This document shows positions 27,137 to 35,614 of a DNA stretch of 64,000 bases, one piece after another; the stretch's first letter is position 1, and each line of letters begins with the position of its first letter. Position numbers and translations under genes: made by a program. The DNA is from Leptolyngbya sp. PCC 6406 (GTDB taxonomy: Bacteria > Cyanobacteriota > Cyanobacteriia > Phormidesmidales > Phormidesmidaceae), in NCBI RefSeq assembly GCF_000332095.2, contig NZ_KI913949.1, positions 1,315,169 through 1,379,168 on the forward strand, written 5' to 3'. The notes under the pieces are model-generated. The model worked only from the letters and a program-made list of their open reading frames with translations, searched no databases and was not told where the DNA came from.

Positions 27137-27182
27137 GGTTAAGTACAGGCAAGGGGCTTAAGCCCCTTGCCTGTACTTAACC
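27137..27182. terminator. 46-bp perfect palindrome over a stop codon
   Basis: Arms of 23 bp (27137-27159 and 27160-27182) are exact reverse complements with no spacer, centred on GGGGCTTAAGCCCC. The palindrome includes the TAA stop (27177-27179) of the radical SAM gene. As RNA it would form a very stable hairpin, so a bidirectional terminator or 3'-end stabiliser is the simplest reading. No U-tract follows on either strand. Confidence 0.6.
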
Positions 27183-28859
27183 CAAGTGAGAACCGCTGTA
27201 AGGGGATTTTTTCCTGCCCGTGGGGGTCGGGGTGAACCCTTCGGGAAATTCCGCGATTGCACTTTCTCGATGCTTGAGCAACGTCGCCTTGGGCAACGGT
27301 CCGCCAATGTGATCCCAGGGGAGGGGCTGGTCCGTAGCCCAATCCTCATGCACATAGAACTCTAGGGGTGGCAGTTGGCCCTTGAAATCCTTGAAGGCGC
27401 GACGGTAGCTGCCCAGGGAATCGCCATAGTCTCGCACCTGCACCAATAGGGGAGCCAGACGACGATCGCCTCGGGAAATGAGGGTTTGGATGATAGACCA
27501 GTTGTAGCTTTCCGGACGGAACTCAACGCCCAGGGCTCCCATGCTCTTTTGCAGCCTCTTCAGCCCCTTGTCTGCCGCCCGATTCACCCCATACCACTGG
27601 AAGGGCGTGTGGGCCTTGGGGACAAAGGTGCTGCACCCCAGGGTCAGGCGCAGGCCGGGAGCCGCCTTTTTCAAGGTGGACATCATCGTCACTGTGGCCT
27701 CCAGATCCGCTGGCATTTCGCCAGGAATGCCAGCCATACCGTAGAGCTTGAGGCTACTAAGTCCCCCCGCCTTGGCATTGACAGCCGCCGCCACAATGTC
27801 ATCGGTATCCAGCTTTTTATTCACAATCCGCCGCAGGCGCTCGGAGCCACTCTCTACCGCGATGGTGATCGATCGACTGCCATGGCGGGTTAGGGTTTCC
27901 GTCAGCTTACGGTTCACCGTATTGGTTCGCACCGAGGCCAGACTCACCCGCACCCCATCAAACTGGGGTTGGTTGAGGTAGTCCAGCAGGGTCTCAAACT
28001 CGGGGTGTTGGGTCACTGATGCCCCCAGCAAACCCAGACGATTGGTCACCGCCAGTCCCCGCTCAATGGCGGGAATCAGCGCCCCCGGCACCGTCGCTGT
28101 CCGAAAGGGTAGGGTCAGGTAGCTGGCCAGACAGAAGCGACACATTTCTGGACAACTCCGCACCACTTCCACCATGTAAATGTTTTCCCAGGCGGCCCGC
28201 TTTGTCACCACCGTGGAGGTGGAGAGGACATTTCCACGGTAGGTTTGCTTTTCGGGTCGCGGGGGAATGTCGCTATCCTGGGGCGTCACTTGGGCAATGG
28301 GTCCGGTTGCAGACTGGTAGGTCACCTCGTACAGGGCGGGTACGTAGACCCCCGGTACCTGGGCCAGTTGCCGCAGTTGGGTGGCGCGATCGCAACCCTG
28401 GGTTTGTACCACAGTGTCGATAAAGGGATCCAGCAAGGTCTCCCCGTCCCCCAACAGCACCACATCAAAGAAGGGGGCAAAGGGTTCCGGATTCGCCGTC
28501 AGGACCGGACCACCGCCAAAGACGAGGGGATGTTCCGCCGTGCGCTCCGAGGCCCAAAGGGGAATGCCCAGGGACTCCAAGATCTTCAAAATATTGATGT
28601 AGTCCAGCTCCCAGGATACGGAAAATCCCAGTAGGGCCGGGGCAGCGGGCAGGGGTTCGTGACCATCGGTGAACAGTCGCGTTACCGCCAGATCCGGACG
28701 CTGGACCAGGGTTGCCCACACCACCTGATACCCCAGGCTGGTAATGCCAACGGTGTACTCATTGGGAAAGGCAAAGATGACGGGGAGAGTCTCCCCAGTC
28801 GCGATCGCGGGGGTAAAGAGTAGGCGTTCTTCCGAAAAGAAAGCGTCAATCATCCCCAT
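27177..28859 (-). CDS. B12-binding-domain radical SAM protein
   Basis: This is a 560-residue protein. The N-terminal part (about residues 30-160) is a cobalamin-binding-like Rossmann domain (FPNEYTVGITSLGYQ, GFSVSWELDY, VFGGGPVLTANPEPFAPFFDVVLLGDGE). The radical SAM cluster motif is SCPEMCRFCLASY (C236, C240, C243), followed by an elongator-like Elp3/NifB half-barrel with TIAVESGSERLR and YGMAGIPGE. It lacks a conserved DxHH-type B12 motif, so true B12 binding is unsure. It belongs to an uncharacterised group conserved in cyanobacteria. Start ATG 28859; an ATG two codons later is equally possible. The stop codon lies in a perfect palindrome. Confidence 0.85.
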   Translation of the reverse strand: MGMIDAFFSEERLLFTPAIATGETLPVIFAFPNEYTVGITSLGYQVVWATLVQRPDLAVTRLFTDGHEPLPAAPALLGFSVSWELDYINILKILESLGIPLWASERTAEHPLVFGGGPVLTANPEPFAPFFDVVLLGDGETLLDPFIDTVVQTQGCDRATQLRQLAQVPGVYVPALYEVTYQSATGPIAQVTPQDSDIPPRPEKQTYRGNVLSTSTVVTKRAAWENIYMVEVVRSCPEMCRFCLASYLTLPFRTATVPGALIPAIERGLAVTNRLGLLGASVTQHPEFETLLDYLNQPQFDGVRVSLASVRTNTVNRKLTETLTRHGSRSITIAVESGSERLRRIVNKKLDTDDIVAAAVNAKAGGLSSLKLYGMAGIPGEMPADLEATVTMMSTLKKAAPGLRLTLGCSTFVPKAHTPFQWYGVNRAADKGLKRLQKSMGALGVEFRPESYNWSIIQTLISRGDRRLAPLLVQVRDYGDSLGSYRRAFKDFKGQLPPLEFYVHEDWATDQPLPWDHIGGPLPKATLLKHRESAIAEFPEGFTPTPTGRKKSPYSGSHLG

Positions 28860-29168
28860 TCCCCCTCAGCAATATTCCCTGGTAGGGAACCCAGTAAAGG
28901 GTTAAATCCGTCTCTTTACCCGATGTCAACTTCATAAACTCGCGAAAACTTCATAAAATCCTGTCTTTGTCCGAGAAATCCCCCTGTGGAATATACGGTT
29001 ACAGATCAAAAATCCCTCAACTAGGATGACAAACAAGGACAAAGTGTTGTGGGGATCTGGCCAATTTTGCTGAGGTTATCATCCGGCTCAATACTCAAGA
29101 TATCAATTTAGATTTTATTTTTCGGCATTTACTTCCTAGAAAATCCTCACAGTGGCAGGTCAATAGGA
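28860..29168. other. Divergent intergenic region, no gene seen
   Basis: 309 bp between the radical SAM and TPR genes. It is more AT-rich than its surroundings, as expected for two divergent promoters. Short direct repeats of ACTTCATAAA-type sequence occur near 28929-28955 (two copies, CTTCATAAAxTC and related). No confident promoter can be called. Confidence 0.4.
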
Positions 29169-30227
29169 ATGGGTATCACATATCGCACTATGACTGCTGA
29201 GTCGCTGCTAGAGCAGTTGACCCTGGTTCCGGCCTGGGATAAAGTTCCCGAATCCCTAACCCCTGAGCAGTGCCGTTGCTTGGCTGCCGAGGCTCAACAG
29301 TGGCTCCGGCAGGGCGTTGCCCAATATCGAGAAGGTAACTTTACAGCGGCTTTGGCAGCCTTTCAACAGACCCAACAAACCTATCGCACCCTGGAGCAAC
29401 CTGCCGCCGAAGCCAAGGTGTTGCTCTCCATGGCTCGCCTCTATTACGGCTTAGCCGATTATCTATGGGCGGTGGACTATGCCCGCCAGAGTCTAGTCTT
29501 GGCTCGCCCCTTAAACGCTAAGGCTATTGTCCAGCAAGCCCTCAACTATTTGGGCAACAGCTATCGCCACCTGAGGGACCTGCACAAAGCCCTCAACTAC
29601 ATGACCGAAAGTCTAACTCTGGCGGAGGAATTGGGGGATCAGGCGGCTGAGATGCGAGCTCTCAATAACCTGGCGCTTATCTATCGTACGCGCAACGAAG
29701 CGCCCATGGCGGCAAGTCTCTACGAAAAAAGTCTACACCTAGCGCAAATCTTGCAGGATACCGTCACTCAGGAGCAAATTTTGCGGAACTTGGGCAACAC
29801 CTACCATGCCCTCGGCGACTCCCAGCAAGCCATTCACTACTACGATTGCCTATTGCAACTGGCCCGAGATCGCATGGATGACCAAGTGGTCAGCAAAATT
29901 CTACGTAACCTTAATAGCGCCTGCTATGCCCTAGGAGACTATGGGCAGGCTATCCTCTACTTGCAAGAACGGCTGATCCTTGTCCGCCGTGTTCGGGACC
30001 TGCGGGGCGAGGCCCAGACCTTAGAAAGCTTAGCGATCGCCTACGACGCCCTAGGGGATGTCTTCAAATCCCTGCAATACCGAGAAGAGCGTTTGGGAGT
30101 GGCCTTAGCCCTCAACGATGAATCTTTGCAACGGCAAACCCTCAGCAGCTTGAAAACAGCCTGCCTTGCCACTGGGGACTTTGCCCGCGTTCAGCGCTAT
30201 ATCAACTATCTAACGGAGTCGATGTAA
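29169..30227 (+). CDS. Tetratricopeptide repeat protein
   Basis: This 352-residue soluble protein is built of about seven 40-residue TPR units. Examples are ALNYLGNSYRHLRDLHKALNYMTESLTLAEELGD, ALNNLALIYRTRNEAPMAASLYEKSLHLAQ and ILRNLGNTYHALGDSQQAIHYYDCLLQLARD. Spacing of about 40 residues is typical of the TPR_12/NPHP-like class, which acts as a protein-binding scaffold. There is no signal peptide or catalytic domain. It is followed by a good hairpin terminator shared with convergent gap2. The partner is unknown. Confidence 0.85.
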   Translation: MGITYRTMTAESLLEQLTLVPAWDKVPESLTPEQCRCLAAEAQQWLRQGVAQYREGNFTAALAAFQQTQQTYRTLEQPAAEAKVLLSMARLYYGLADYLWAVDYARQSLVLARPLNAKAIVQQALNYLGNSYRHLRDLHKALNYMTESLTLAEELGDQAAEMRALNNLALIYRTRNEAPMAASLYEKSLHLAQILQDTVTQEQILRNLGNTYHALGDSQQAIHYYDCLLQLARDRMDDQVVSKILRNLNSACYALGDYGQAILYLQERLILVRRVRDLRGEAQTLESLAIAYDALGDVFKSLQYREERLGVALALNDESLQRQTLSSLKTACLATGDFARVQRYINYLTESM

Positions 30228-30244
30228 TTAGGCAATAGCGTCGT

Positions 30245-30276
30245 CCTCTAGAGCCCGGAAGTCTAGGCTCTAGAGG
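30245..30276. terminator. Hairpin terminator between convergent genes
   Basis: Perfect 11-bp arms CCTCTAGAGCC (30245-30255) and GGCTCTAGAGG (30266-30276) enclose a 10-nt loop. On the plus strand GCTGTTTAAT follows. It lies 17 bp after the TPR stop and 10 bp before the gap2 stop on the opposite strand, so it probably serves both. Confidence 0.75.
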
Positions 30277-30286
30277 GCTGTTTAAT

Positions 30287-31300
30287 CTATGCCCACTTCT
30301 GAGCCATCAGTTCCGCTAGGTCTACCACTCGCTGGCTGTAGCCCCATTCGTTATCGTACCAAGCCACCACCTTGACAAGGTCGCCTCCCAGCACCATGGT
30401 CAAGTTGGCATCCACAATGGAGGACTCGTCGGTCTTACGATAGTCAATGGAGACGAGGGGCAGGTCACTGTAGCCCAAAATACCCTTGAGCGCATCTGCT
30501 GCCGCCACCTTGAAGGCATCATTGATCTGCTGAGCAATGGCTTGCTTTTCTACCTGAACCACAAAGTCCACGACGGAAACGTTGGGGGTTGGCACCCGCA
30601 GCGCAATACCGTTCAGCTTACCTGCCACGGCGGGATAGACCTTGGCCACGGCCTCAGCGGCTCCGGTGGTGGTGGGCACAATATTCAGGGCCGCTGCACG
30701 GGCACGACGGAGGTCACGGTGGCTGGCATCCAGCAGGCGCTGATCACCTGTGTAGCTGTGGGTGGTGGTCATGGTGCCTTTGATGATGCCAAAGTTCTCG
30801 TGGATGACCTTGACCACGGGAGCTAGACAGTTAGTGGTGCAGCTTGCATTGCTGACCACGTTAAACTTGCTGGCATCATAATCTTCGTGGTTGACGCCCA
30901 TGACAAAGGTACCAATACCGCCACCTTTACCAGGGGCGGTGATCAGAACCTTTTTGGCTCCAGCCTCAATGTGGCGAGAGGCCCCTTCTAAACTACAGAA
31001 AACTCCGGTGGATTCGATGACTAGGTCGATGTCCCACGCTTTCCAGGGCAGGTTATTGGGGTTGCGATCAGAGGAGCATTTGATGGTTTTGCCGTTGACG
31101 ATCAGGGTATCTTCCCCAGCCTGGATATCCGCATCTAGTCGCCCCAACATGGAGTCGTATTTAAGCAGATGGGAATTGGTTTTCGGATCCGAGGTGTCAT
31201 TAATGGCAACGATTTCGAGCTGGCTGTTCTCCCGAGTGAGCCAGCAACGCAGAAAGTTTCGCCCAATGCGTCCAAAACCGTTGATTGCTACTCTAATCAC
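30287..31300 (-). CDS. gap2: Glyceraldehyde-3-phosphate dehydrogenase, Gap2 type
   Basis: This is a 337-residue, full-length type I GAPDH. The dinucleotide-binding start is [11 protein letters not shown], the catalytic Cys is C154 in SNASCTTNC, and the catalytic His is in the [12 protein letters not shown] segment. [17 protein letters not shown] and the [30 protein letters not shown] block are those of Gap2/plant GapA, which use NADPH and NADH and act in the Calvin cycle. This cyanobacterial paralogue works in the anabolic direction. The start is GTG at 31300, giving the family-standard [10 protein letters not shown]. No redox-regulation extension (GapB-type CTE) is present, so CP12 would act directly on the core. 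Confidence 0.96.
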   Translation of the reverse strand: MIRVAINGFGRIGRNFLRCWLTRENSQLEIVAINDTSDPKTNSHLLKYDSMLGRLDADIQAGEDTLIVNGKTIKCSSDRNPNNLPWKAWDIDLVIESTGVFCSLEGASRHIEAGAKKVLITAPGKGGGIGTFVMGVNHEDYDASKFNVVSNASCTTNCLAPVVKVIHENFGIIKGTMTTTHSYTGDQRLLDASHRDLRRARAAALNIVPTTTGAAEAVAKVYPAVAGKLNGIALRVPTPNVSVVDFVVQVEKQAIAQQINDAFKVAAADALKGILGYSDLPLVSIDYRKTDESSIVDANLTMVLGGDLVKVVAWYDNEWGYSQRVVDLAELMAQKWA

Positions 31301-31787
31301 TGCGCCTAACCCTCTATGTAATCAATAGGTAAGATTTCCTAGTCCGATCCATTATCGCAAAGGATGTTCCCCTTTTCTAGAGCCCTGGAGAAGAGTTTAC
31401 TGAGGTACCCTTCAGGGGATCGCTAGCCCCGATCCCCATTTTCCTTGGGAAAAGCATCCTTGGGTGGCCAGCGCGATCGCAATTTTTCCAAGCTTTTGTG
31501 GGGGGAAGGGACTGTAGGACGGAATTTTCCGGGATGGTTGCATCCCATGGGGAATTACATAGCGCATCCCCCCATCTATTTGCGAAATCACCAAGATTTT
31601 TCGGAATCGCCTGGGGTGATGTGCCCCCGGCCCTGGGGAATGGACCTAGGTGGGAAGATCCCTTTCCACCGCTGAGGGGCGATATTGGGCGCAAAATCGC
31701 TGGTTCCGGGCTTCATGGGCCATCCGAAAGATTCCTGGTATGATACGCCTGATATTTGGTGTGGTGTGGTGTGTAAGGAGTGTTAAT
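31301..31787. other. Divergent region upstream of gap2 and murC, with a hairpin
   Basis: 487 bp with no supported gene. An 8-bp stem hairpin GGGGATCG/CGATCCCC (31415-31422 and 31430-31437, 7-nt loop) followed by ATTTT is the only notable structure. It could end an upstream transcript or regulate a leader. The last part, 31775-31780, is the AAGGAG ribosome site of murC. Confidence 0.45.
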
Positions 31788-33269
31788 ATGCCCAATTCCG
31801 TAGATTTTAGCGGTAGGCCCTTCCATTTCATCGGCATTGGGGGCATTGGCATGTCGGCGTTGGCCTATGTGCTAACCGAGCGCCATCTACCGGTTTCGGG
31901 CTCCGATGTGCGGTTGAGCCACATTACCCAACGCCTTCAGGAAGCAGGGGCCCATATTTTCTGGAGCCAGGAGGCGAAGAATTTACAGTTTTTTCGCACG
32001 ACCCTTCATCCCGCTCCGACTCTGGCCCTTGAGACTTCCCCCAACGTCAGCGCCAGTCTCCCTCAGGTCATCTGCTCCACGGCCATTGATGACACTAATC
32101 TTGAATATCGGGCAGCCCAACAATTAGGCTGTCCGATTTTTCATCGCTCGGATTTGCTCGCGGCCCTGATGGGGCAGTATTGCAGCATTGCGATCGCGGG
32201 TACCCACGGCAAGACCACCACCAGCAGCATGGTGGGCTATGCCCTATTGCAGGCAGGGCTGGATCCCACCGTTGTCATTGGCGGAGAGGTGACCGCCTGG
32301 AAAGGCAATGCCCGTTTGGGGCAAAGCAAATGGTTCGTCGCAGAGGCGGACGAATCCGATGGTTCTCTGACCAAGTTCGCCCCCACCATTGGGGTCATCA
32401 CCAATATCGAACTGGACCACACCGACCACTACAAGAGTCTCGCGGATGTCGAGGCCACATTCCAACAATTTGCCCAGCAATCGGAGGTCCTAGTTGCCTG
32501 CTGGGACTGCCCCAATGTACGCCGCACCCTTTCCCCGACCCTGACCTATAGTTTGGAAGCGGATTGCGGGGCCGACTATTGGGCCGACGAGATCGTCTCC
32601 GCAGCCACGGGCACCCAGGCCCGCATCTGGGAGCGGGGCACCATCCTGGGTACCCTATCCCTAGGGGTATTAGGGCGTCATAACCTGAGCAATGCCCTAG
32701 CCGCAATTGCCGTGGGTCGCTATTTGAAACAGCCCTTTGAGATCTTAGCCGAGGGACTCTCCACCTTTGGGGGAGCCCGACGACGGTTTGAACTGCGAGG
32801 CTACGAGGATGGGGTGCAATTCATTGACGACTACGCCCACCATCCCAGCGAAATTCGGGCCACCTTAGCCGCCGCCAGCCTCCAGCGGCGACAGGGGAAC
32901 AGCGATCGCCCAGTCAATCGCATCGTGGCCGTATTCCAACCCCACCGTTACAGCCGCACCGCCACCTTTCTTCAGGAATTTGCCACGGCCTTTGGGGATG
33001 CAGATGCAGTCATCATCACAGACATTTACAGTGCTGGAGAACACAATCAATCTGGTATTAGCGGTCAGCATCTAGCAGAAGCCATCGCCAGTCACCAGCA
33101 GAGCACCCAATACTGCGCCACCCTAGATGACGTTCGAGCCGCCCTGGGGCAGCAGCTTCAGCCGGGGGATATGGCCCTGTTTTTGGGAGCAGGCAACTTG
33201 AACCGTATTATCCCAGAGGTGCTGGCGGATCGAGCTACAATGCCCACTCCCGTTGCCCAACGGGCCTAA
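31788..33269 (+). CDS. murC: UDP-N-acetylmuramate–L-alanine ligase
   Basis: This is a 493-residue Mur ligase. The N-terminal Rossmann loop is FIGIGGIGMSALAYVL, the P-loop GTHGKTTTSSM is at about residues 138-148, and EADESDGS and NIELDHTDHY supply the Mg and ATP ligands. The C-terminal VAVFQPHRYSRT block is diagnostic of MurC. It adds L-Ala to UDP-MurNAc in the cytoplasm, the first peptide step of peptidoglycan synthesis. I chose ATG 31788 because AAGGAG (31775-31780) lies 7 bp upstream; an in-frame upstream extension has no conservation. murB follows 190 bp downstream, so the two probably form one unit. Confidence 0.96.
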   Translation: MPNSVDFSGRPFHFIGIGGIGMSALAYVLTERHLPVSGSDVRLSHITQRLQEAGAHIFWSQEAKNLQFFRTTLHPAPTLALETSPNVSASLPQVICSTAIDDTNLEYRAAQQLGCPIFHRSDLLAALMGQYCSIAIAGTHGKTTTSSMVGYALLQAGLDPTVVIGGEVTAWKGNARLGQSKWFVAEADESDGSLTKFAPTIGVITNIELDHTDHYKSLADVEATFQQFAQQSEVLVACWDCPNVRRTLSPTLTYSLEADCGADYWADEIVSAATGTQARIWERGTILGTLSLGVLGRHNLSNALAAIAVGRYLKQPFEILAEGLSTFGGARRRFELRGYEDGVQFIDDYAHHPSEIRATLAAASLQRRQGNSDRPVNRIVAVFQPHRYSRTATFLQEFATAFGDADAVIITDIYSAGEHNQSGISGQHLAEAIASHQQSTQYCATLDDVRAALGQQLQPGDMALFLGAGNLNRIIPEVLADRATMPTPVAQRA

Positions 33270-33458
33270 GTCAGGTGAGACCCTTGGCCCAGAAACGATC
33301 TAGATCCAGGGGATCTGGCCCGCCCTGCGTGGGGTACTGCCACCCCCTAAAACTGAGGGGTCTGAGGCTAAATTCCCCATTGCTGCTATCGCTACCGCTG
33401 AAGGGTGCTTCAGCCTCCCGACTCCCTACGCTGACTGTCATTCCCGAGGTCTTTCCCA

Positions 33459-34388
33459 ATGGTCCTTTCCATTGATACCCCAACCCCTGTAGTTATCAGT
33501 CTTGACTGTCCTATCCAGCCCCAGGTTTCCCTGGCTAGATATACCTCCTATCGAGTCGGGGGCAGGGCTGAATGGTTTACCCAGCCCCGTCAAGTGGATC
33601 AGATGGCCGATTGCCTTGCCTGGGCGACATCAGAGGCTCTGCCCATCACGCTGCTGGGGGCAGGCTCCAATCTGTTGATTAGCGATCGCGGTTTACTGGG
33701 ACTAGTGATATGCAGCCGCCATCTGCGCCAGGTGACCTTTGAGACAGGGTTGGGGCGCTTGACCGCCGCCTCTGGAGAGCCCCTACCCAACTTAGCCTGG
33801 AAGGCGGCCCGCCGGGGTTGGCGGGGCTTAGAGTGGGCGGTAGGTATTCCTGGCACCGTTGGCGGGGCGGTATTTATGAATGCTGGAGCCCACGGAGCTT
33901 GCACCGCCGATAGCTTGGTTACGATTGAGGGACTGACTCTGGGGGGGAAGCCCGTCCAGTGGGCCGCCGCCGATCTCAACTTTTCCTACCGGACTTCTTA
34001 TCTGCAAAACAGCCCCCATCTAATTACCCAGGCTACCTTCCAGCTTGAACCGGGCCATGATCCCGCTGCGGTGATGGCAGACACCCAAGCAGCTCTATGC
34101 CAACGCCGGACCACCCAGCCCTATCACCTTCCCAGTTGCGGCAGTGTGTTTCGCAACCCCATACCCCACACAGCAGGCTGGCTAATTGAGCAGTCGGGAC
34201 TGAAGGGCTACCAGATTGGTCAAGCTCAGGTCTCTACCCTCCATGCCAATTTCATTGTCAACTGTGGTGGAGCCAAGGCCATGGATGTTCTGCGGTTGAT
34301 TCACCATGTCCAGGACAAGGTCAGCGATCATTGGGATTTTTGCCTGCACCCAGAAGTGAGGATGTTGGGAGAATTTGCCCCTTGCTAG
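33459..34388 (+). CDS. murB: UDP-N-acetylenolpyruvoylglucosamine reductase
   Basis: This is a 309-residue FAD-dependent MurB. The FAD-binding part has [26 protein letters not shown] and [21 protein letters not shown] (catalytic region). The substrate side has SCGSVFRNP, whose Ser is the proton donor position, and a late Glu in HPEVRMLG. The shortened, type II-like C-terminus agrees with cyanobacterial and Gram-positive MurB. It reduces the enolpyruvyl group to give UDP-MurNAc, the substrate of the MurC encoded just upstream. The gap of 190 bp contains no strong terminator. Confidence 0.95.
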   Translation: MVLSIDTPTPVVISLDCPIQPQVSLARYTSYRVGGRAEWFTQPRQVDQMADCLAWATSEALPITLLGAGSNLLISDRGLLGLVICSRHLRQVTFETGLGRLTAASGEPLPNLAWKAARRGWRGLEWAVGIPGTVGGAVFMNAGAHGACTADSLVTIEGLTLGGKPVQWAAADLNFSYRTSYLQNSPHLITQATFQLEPGHDPAAVMADTQAALCQRRTTQPYHLPSCGSVFRNPIPHTAGWLIEQSGLKGYQIGQAQVSTLHANFIVNCGGAKAMDVLRLIHHVQDKVSDHWDFCLHPEVRMLGEFAPC

Positions 34389-34493
34389 GGTGGGGAGGTA
34401 GTGATGTCCCCCCTACCAGGGGAAGCCCCCGCTGTAGAATCGAATAGCTCATCCTGAGCACAGCGATAAACGGAGTTTTACATAGGTTTGACC

Positions 34494-34838
34494 ATGACAA
34501 AAGGGCAAGGATTTGGGTTCGGCCTCGGCAAAATGAAGGAACTGAAGGATGCCTTTGAAAAGGCCCAGCAGATCCAAGCAGGAGCCAAGCAGCTTCAGGA
34601 AGACTTGGAGCAAATGGAAATTGAAGGAACTGCGGGGGGCGGCTTGATCACCGTAGTCATGAGTGGCAACCAGGAACCCCGACGGGTGGTGATTAGCCCC
34701 GACGCCCTGAACGAAGGGGCAGACATTCTATCGGATTTGGTGACGGCAGCTATGCAAGATGCTTACCAAAAATCTACGGAAACGATGCGGCAGCGAATGG
34801 AGGATCTGACTGGGGGGCTTAGCCTCCCAAACCTATAG
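34494..34838 (+). CDS. YbaB/EbfC family nucleoid-associated protein
   Basis: This is a 114-residue small protein. A Gly-rich N-terminal tail ([14 protein letters not shown]) leads into a helix [23 protein letters not shown], then the beta region [24 protein letters not shown] and a C-terminal helix, exactly the YbaB fold. The family dimerises and binds DNA or acts as a nucleoid organiser. In plants the homologue is plastid-localised. ATG 34494 is used; an upstream TTG would add two residues. It lies about 100 bp after murB and may be in the same unit. Confidence 0.9.
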   Translation: MTKGQGFGFGLGKMKELKDAFEKAQQIQAGAKQLQEDLEQMEIEGTAGGGLITVVMSGNQEPRRVVISPDALNEGADILSDLVTAAMQDAYQKSTETMRQRMEDLTGGLSLPNL

Positions 34839-35096
34839 TCTCTAGGGCTAGGGAGGAATGGGAAAATGCTGACCTCCAGGGATCATGCCTAGACCCCATT
34901 GCCCCCTAGCCACCCTGTGGATAGCAGTCACCCGTCCCATTGGGACGAGACTGCGAACCCATTTGCTATGGCATTGAGCATCTGTAGAGATATCCGATGC
35001 CTGCACCAAATCGGCCAAGGCTATACCTGTTCTGCGTCCGCCCTGGTTCCCTGGGGCCATTACCTAGGGGAAATTGTGTCCTATGACTTCGATGCT

Positions 35097-35573
35097 ATGA
35101 CTAAGTTGCTATTTGTCTGTCTTGGTAATATCTGTCGCTCTCCCTCCGCCGAAAACATCATGAGCCATCTCCTGCGCCAGCGGCAGTTAGATCATGTTGA
35201 GTGTGATTCGGCGGGCACCTCCAGCTACCACATCGGCAGTCCTCCCGATCGCCGCATGGCGGCGGCGGCGCAGCAGCAGGGGATTACCCTAGTGGGCCAA
35301 GCGCGACAGTTTCAAGCCGCTGATTTTGAGCGGTTTGACTGGATTTTAGCCATGGATGACGACAATTATCGCGACATTTTGCGCCTGGATCCCGATGGTC
35401 GCTATGGGTACAAGGTGCGTAAGATTTGCGAGTTTTGCCGCCACCATCCTGATACCGAGGTGCCGGACCCCTACTATGGCGGAACTGAGGGGTTTCGCTA
35501 CGTTATTGATCTACTTATGGATGCCTGCGGCGGCTTTTTGGATTGGCTAGAGGAAGTATCTGTCGCCTCCTGA
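35097..35573 (+). CDS. Low-molecular-weight protein tyrosine phosphatase
   Basis: This is a 158-residue LMW-PTP. The P-loop C-x5-R-S is at residues 8-15 (VCLGNICRSPSAEN) with nucleophile C8 and R14, DSAGTSSYHIGSPPDRRM follows, and the general-acid loop DPYYGG is near residues 125-130. It hydrolyses phosphotyrosine and likely opposes a tyrosine kinase or acts in stress signalling. Upstream in-frame codons to 34899 show no family similarity, so ATG 35097 is chosen. The gene ends before the ATG of the next gene, and the start of the next frame overlaps, so they are closely linked. Confidence 0.93.
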   Translation: MTKLLFVCLGNICRSPSAENIMSHLLRQRQLDHVECDSAGTSSYHIGSPPDRRMAAAAQQQGITLVGQARQFQAADFERFDWILAMDDDNYRDILRLDPDGRYGYKVRKICEFCRHHPDTEVPDPYYGGTEGFRYVIDLLMDACGGFLDWLEEVSVAS

Positions 35574-35614
35574 AGACCTTCGTCACACTGTCATCAACTA
35601 GGATAGGCAACCCA

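Noticed and set aside
30542..30826. Plus-strand open frames antisense to gap2
   Set aside because: They lie wholly within the well-supported GAPDH gene and have no family similarity.
34899..35096. Upstream extension of the LMW phosphatase to an earlier start
   Set aside because: No similarity to the family, and the conserved protein starts exactly at the ATG at 35097.
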